Shown here one piece after another: positions 60,501-64,000 of a DNA stretch of 64,000 nt. Location: NCBI RefSeq assembly GCF_009674665.1, contig NZ_WKJD01000021.1, positions 62,001 to 126,000 of the forward strand, in the 5' to 3' direction. Below the pieces are notes generated by a model. That model worked only from the letters and a program-made list of their open reading frames with translations, made no database searches and was not told the origin of the DNA. Source of the DNA: Agromyces kandeliae (GTDB taxonomy: Bacteria > Actinomycetota > Actinomycetes > Actinomycetales > Microbacteriaceae). The first letter of the stretch is position 1; the number at the start of each line of letters is the position of its first letter. Made by a program: the position numbers and the translations under genes.

Positions 60501-62324
60501 TCAGTCCTCCTCGCTGAAGGCCGGCGCATGGTCGCGCGCGTACTGGATGTAGCTGTTCGAGACGCCCTGCGGGACCATCGGCCACACCATGGCGTCGGCC
60601 GACACCACGAAGTCGATCACGACCGGGCGGTCGTTGGTCTCGAGCGCGAGCTTGATTGCGTCGTCGACCTCCTCCTCCGTCGTCACGCGGATGCCGAGCG
60701 CGCCGTAGGCCTCGGCCATCTTCACGAAGTCGGGCACGCGCGCGGTGTCGTGTCCGGTGTTCAGGTCGGTGTTGGAGTACCGGCCGTCGTAGAAGAGCGT
60801 CTGCCACTGGCGGACCATGCCGAGGGAGGAGTTGTTGATGACCGCGACCTTGATCGGGATGTCGTTCAGGGTGCAGGTCGCCAGTTCCTGGTTCGTCATC
60901 TGGAAGCAGCCGTCGCCGTCGATCGCCCAGACGGTGCGGTTCGGCTCGGCGACCTTGGCGCCCATGGCCGCCGGGACCGCGTAGCCCATGGTGCCCGCGC
61001 CGCCGGAGTTCAGCCACGAGTTCGGCCGCTCGTACTTGATGAACTGCGCCGCCCACATCTGGTGCTGGCCGACGCCCGCCGCGTAGACGCCCTCGGGGCC
61101 GGTGAGCTCGCCGATGCGCTGGATCACGTACTGCGGCGCGAGCAGGCCGTCGGAGGTCGGCGCGTAGCCGAGCGGGTACTCGGTGCGGAGGCCGTCGAGC
61201 GTCGCCCACCACTCCTCGAGGTCGGGCGCGCCCGCCTTGGTGACCTCGCGGTACGCGGCGAGCAGGTCGACGAGGACCTCCTTCGCGTCGCCCACGATCG
61301 GCACGTCGGCGGCGCGGATCTTGCCGATCTCGGCCGGGTCGATGTCGACGTGGACGACCTTCGCGTCGGGCGCGAACAGTGCGGCCTTGCCGGTCACGCG
61401 GTCGTCGAAGCGCGCGCCGAGCACGATGAGCAGGTCGGACTCCTGAAGCGCGAGCACCGCCGGGACGGTGCCGTGCATGCCCGGCATGCCGAGGTGCTGC
61501 TGGTGCGAGTCGGGGAAGGCGCCGCGCGCCATGAGCGTGGTCACCACCGGTGCGCGCGTGCCCTCGGCGAGTGCGAGGAGTTCGTCTGACGCACCGGCGC
61601 GGATGATGCCGCCGCCGACGTAGAGCACCGGGCGCTTGGCCTCGGCGATGAGCTGCGCCGCGGCGAGCACCTGCTTGCCGTGCGCCTTCGTGATCGGGCG
61701 GTAGCCGGGCAGGTCGAGCTTCGGCGGCCACGAGAAGGCGAACGTCGCCTGCTGGGCGTCCTTCGTGATGTCGACGAGCACGGGGCCGGGCCGGCCGGTC
61801 GAGGCGATGTGGGCTGCGGCCGCGATCGTCGCCGGGATCTCCTCGGCGCGCTTGACGAGGAACGAGTGCTTCGTGATCGGCATGGTGATGCCGACGATGT
61901 CGGCCTCCTGGAACGCGTCGGTTCCCATGAGGTTCGAGAACACCTGGCCGGTGATCGCGAGCAGCGGCACGGAGTCCATGTGCGCGTCGGCGATCGCGGT
62001 GACGAGGTTCGTCGCGCCGGGGCCCGAGGTCGCGATCGCGACGCCGAGCTTGCCGGTCGACGACGCGTAGCCCTCGGCGGCATGGCCGGCGCCCTGCTCG
62101 TGGCGGACCAGGATGTGGCGGAGGCGACGGCTGTCGAGCAGCGGGTCGTAGACGGGGAGGATCGCGCCGCCGGGCAGTCCGAACACGTCGGTGATGCCGA
62201 TGAGCTCGAGCGATCGCACGACCGCCTCGGCTCCGGTGAGCATCTCGGGCCCGTTCTGGGACTGCGACAGGGTGGCGGGCGATGGCACGGGGCTGGCTTC
62301 CGTGGTCATTCGATTCCTGTTCAT
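60501..62324 (-). CDS. ilvB: Acetolactate synthase large subunit
   Basis: A 607-residue thiamine-diphosphate enzyme catalysing the first step of branched-chain amino acid synthesis. Catalytic Glu is in [19 protein letters not shown], the FAD-binding central domain follows, and the ThDP motif is [29 protein letters not shown] near 465. Possible starts are ATG 62324 and ATG 62309 (MTTEA). ilvD ends 31 bp upstream on the same strand, so ilvD-ilvB-ilvN-ilvC form one unit. Confidence 0.95.
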   Translation of the reverse strand: MNRNRMTTEASPVPSPATLSQSQNGPEMLTGAEAVVRSLELIGITDVFGLPGGAILPVYDPLLDSRRLRHILVRHEQGAGHAAEGYASSTGKLGVAIATSGPGATNLVTAIADAHMDSVPLLAITGQVFSNLMGTDAFQEADIVGITMPITKHSFLVKRAEEIPATIAAAAHIASTGRPGPVLVDITKDAQQATFAFSWPPKLDLPGYRPITKAHGKQVLAAAQLIAEAKRPVLYVGGGIIRAGASDELLALAEGTRAPVVTTLMARGAFPDSHQQHLGMPGMHGTVPAVLALQESDLLIVLGARFDDRVTGKAALFAPDAKVVHVDIDPAEIGKIRAADVPIVGDAKEVLVDLLAAYREVTKAGAPDLEEWWATLDGLRTEYPLGYAPTSDGLLAPQYVIQRIGELTGPEGVYAAGVGQHQMWAAQFIKYERPNSWLNSGGAGTMGYAVPAAMGAKVAEPNRTVWAIDGDGCFQMTNQELATCTLNDIPIKVAVINNSSLGMVRQWQTLFYDGRYSNTDLNTGHDTARVPDFVKMAEAYGALGIRVTTEEEVDDAIKLALETNDRPVVIDFVVSADAMVWPMVPQGVSNSYIQYARDHAPAFSEED

Positions 62325-62355
62325 GGTGATGGTGAGTTCGGGACAGGCGAGAGCC

Positions 62356-64000
62356 TCAGCCCGTCGTCGCGCCTTCGGCTGCGGAGCGCACGAGCTTCGA
62401 GTACTTCGCGAGGACGCCTCGGGTGTAGCGCGGGGGAAGTGCGGCCCAGCCGTCGCGGCGGGCTGCCAGCTCGGACTCGTCGACCAGTAGGTCGATGGAA
62501 CGAGCCGCGATATCGACCCGAATCAGATCACCATCGCGCACGAAGGCGATCGGACCTGCGTCCACCGCCTCGGGTGCCAGATGGCCGATGCACAGGCCGG
62601 TTGTGCCGCCTGAGAATCGACCGTCCGTCAAGAGTAGTACATCTTTTCCGAGCCCAGCGCCCTTGATGGCGGCGGTGATGGCGAGCATCTCGCGCATGCC
62701 GGGGCCGCCCTTGGGGCCCTCGTAGCGGATGACGACGACGTCGCCGTGCTTGATCTCGCCCGCGGTGAGTGCATCCATCGCAGCGCGCTCGCGCTCGAAC
62801 ACCCGGGCGGGGCCCTCGAAGGTCGCCGCGTCGAAGCCGGCGGTCTTCACGACCGCGCCCTCGGGGGCGAGCGACCCGTGCAGGATCGTGAGGCCGCCGG
62901 TCTCGTGGATCGGGTTGTCGAGGGTGCGGAGCACCTCGCCGTCGAGGGCGGGGATGTCCATCTCGGCGAGGTTCTCGGCGAGCGTCTTGCCCGTGACGGT
63001 CAGTGCGTCGCCGTGCATGAGCCCGGCGTCGAGCAGCGCCTTCATGAGCACGGGGAGGCCGCCGCGGCGGTCGACGTCGTTCATGACGTACTTGCCGAAG
63101 GGCTTGAGGTCGCCGATGTGCGGCACCTTCGAGCCGATGCGGTTGAAGTCGTCGAGGGTGAGCTCGACCTCGGCCTCGCGGGCGATGGCCAGCAGGTGGA
63201 GCACGATGTTCGTCGAGCCGCCGAGCGCCATGCCGACCGCGATGGCGTTCTCGAACGCCTTCTTGGTGAGGATCCGGCGCGCGGTGATGCCCTGCTTCAG
63301 CAGCTCGACGACCGCCTCGCCCGAGCGGTGCGCGTAGTAGTCGCGGCGGCGGTCGGCGGATGCCGGGGACGCCGACCCCGGCAGCGAGAGCCCGAGCGCC
63401 TCGGCGACCGACGCCATGGTGTTGGCGGTGTACATGCCGCCGCACGCACCCTCGCCGGGCGCGAACGCGCACTCGATGCGCTTGGCGTCCTCCTCGCTCA
63501 TCTTGCCCGCCTTGACGGCGCCGACGGCCTCGAACGAGTCGATGATCGTGATGTCCTTCTCGGTGCCGTCCGACAGGCGCACCCAGCCGGGGGCGATCGA
63601 GCCGGCGTAGAGGAACACCGAGGCGAGGTCGAGTCGGGCGGCGGCCATGAGCATGCCGGGGATGGACTTGTCGCAGCCCGCGAGGAGCACCGAGCCGTCG
63701 AGGCGCTCGGCCTGCATGACGACCTCGACCGAGTCGGCGATGACCTCGCGCGAGACGAGCGAGAAGTGCATGCCCTCGTGGCCCATCGAGATGCCGTCGG
63801 AGACCGAGACGGTGCCGAACTGCAGCGGGTACCCGCCGCCGCCGTGCACGCCCTCCTTCGCGGCCTGCGCGAGGCGTCCGAGCGAGAGGTTGCAGGGCGT
63901 GATCTCGTTCCACGAGGACGCGATGCCGACCTGGGGCTTGTCCCAGTCGGCGTCGCCCATGCCGACCGCGCGGAGCATCCCGCGACTGGTGGTGGCCTCG
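62356..64000 (-). CDS. ilvD: Dihydroxy-acid dehydratase, partial (N-terminus off the window)
   Basis: The C-terminal 547 codons of the iron-sulfur dehydratase of Val/Ile synthesis; the frame is open to base 64000 ([20 protein letters not shown]). The three cluster cysteines are visible in [22 protein letters not shown] and [14 protein letters not shown]. The C-terminal motif [23 protein letters not shown] is present. Codon use changes sharply in about 62480-62665, with many A/T-ending codons, unlike the rest of the gene. It is upstream of ilvB. Confidence 0.95.
   Translation of the reverse strand, partial: EATTSRGMLRAVGMGDADWDKPQVGIASSWNEITPCNLSLGRLAQAAKEGVHGGGGYPLQFGTVSVSDGISMGHEGMHFSLVSREVIADSVEVVMQAERLDGSVLLAGCDKSIPGMLMAAARLDLASVFLYAGSIAPGWVRLSDGTEKDITIIDSFEAVGAVKAGKMSEEDAKRIECAFAPGEGACGGMYTANTMASVAEALGLSLPGSASPASADRRRDYYAHRSGEAVVELLKQGITARRILTKKAFENAIAVGMALGGSTNIVLHLLAIAREAEVELTLDDFNRIGSKVPHIGDLKPFGKYVMNDVDRRGGLPVLMKALLDAGLMHGDALTVTGKTLAENLAEMDIPALDGEVLRTLDNPIHETGGLTILHGSLAPEGAVVKTAGFDAATFEGPARVFERERAAMDALTAGEIKHGDVVVIRYEGPKGGPGMREMLAITAAIKGAGLGKDVLLLTDGRFSGGTTGLCIGHLAPEAVDAGPIAFVRDGDLIRVDIAARSIDLLVDESELAARRDGWAALPPRYTRGVLAKYSKLVRSAAEGATTG

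Overview
The window looks like a chromosomal segment of a high-GC actinobacterium, most likely Microbacteriaceae (Agromyces/Microbacterium type). This rests on the very GC-rich codon use, the housekeeping block gltX - FAH-fold hydrolase - ilvE - leuB - serA - ilvC - ilvN - ilvB - ilvD, and the DUF6458-type small membrane protein. The genus is an inference. There is no integrase, transposase, CRISPR array or rRNA operon.

Region 1 (1-23.6 kb) is a carbohydrate/glycoside island. It holds three SDR oxidoreductases, a NarL-type two-component pair, two GH78 alpha-L-rhamnosidases, a GH2 beta-galactosidase-type enzyme, an HSL-family esterase, a CUT1 sugar ABC transporter, a LacI regulator, an MFS exporter with its MarR regulator, a GH1 beta-glucosidase and a GPH-type sugar symporter. 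None of the glycosidases has a signal peptide, so the glycosides are probably imported and cut inside the cell. Two palindromic operators tie the island together: a TTGGCAA(N)CG-type site at four promoters and CGTGACCGGTCACG at three. A 530-bp scar at 10.7-11.3 kb contains a decayed formylglycine-generating-enzyme gene and a second copy of the esterase tail. A strong terminator at 23.55 kb closes the island, and an octamer common in the rest of the window is rare inside it.

Region 2 (23.7-27.9 kb) is an operon for a small lipoprotein, a HupE/UreJ-like membrane protein, an OmpR-type regulator and its sensor kinase.

Region 3 (27.9-40.0 kb) is a ten-gene, largely translationally coupled catabolic operon. 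It encodes a CocE-type hydrolase, two DUF3237 proteins, a complete peptide-type ABC importer, a YtcJ-like amidohydrolase, a PhzS-like flavin monooxygenase and a NIPSNAP-like protein. It faces a TetR regulator whose probable operator overlaps the operon's -35 box. I do not recognise the substrate; this is the best candidate for an undescribed pathway.

Region 4 (40.3-64 kb) is the conserved block: tRNA-Gln, gltX, a LysR/class V aminotransferase pair, ilvE, leuB, a TetR/MFS pair, serA, and ilvC-ilvN-ilvB-ilvD. Between serA and ilvC lie a CpdB-like pseudogene, a small lipoprotein and a 1414-residue protein with wHTH, BTAD, nSTAND NTPase, one membrane span and a beta-propeller, apparently a transmembrane transcription regulator.
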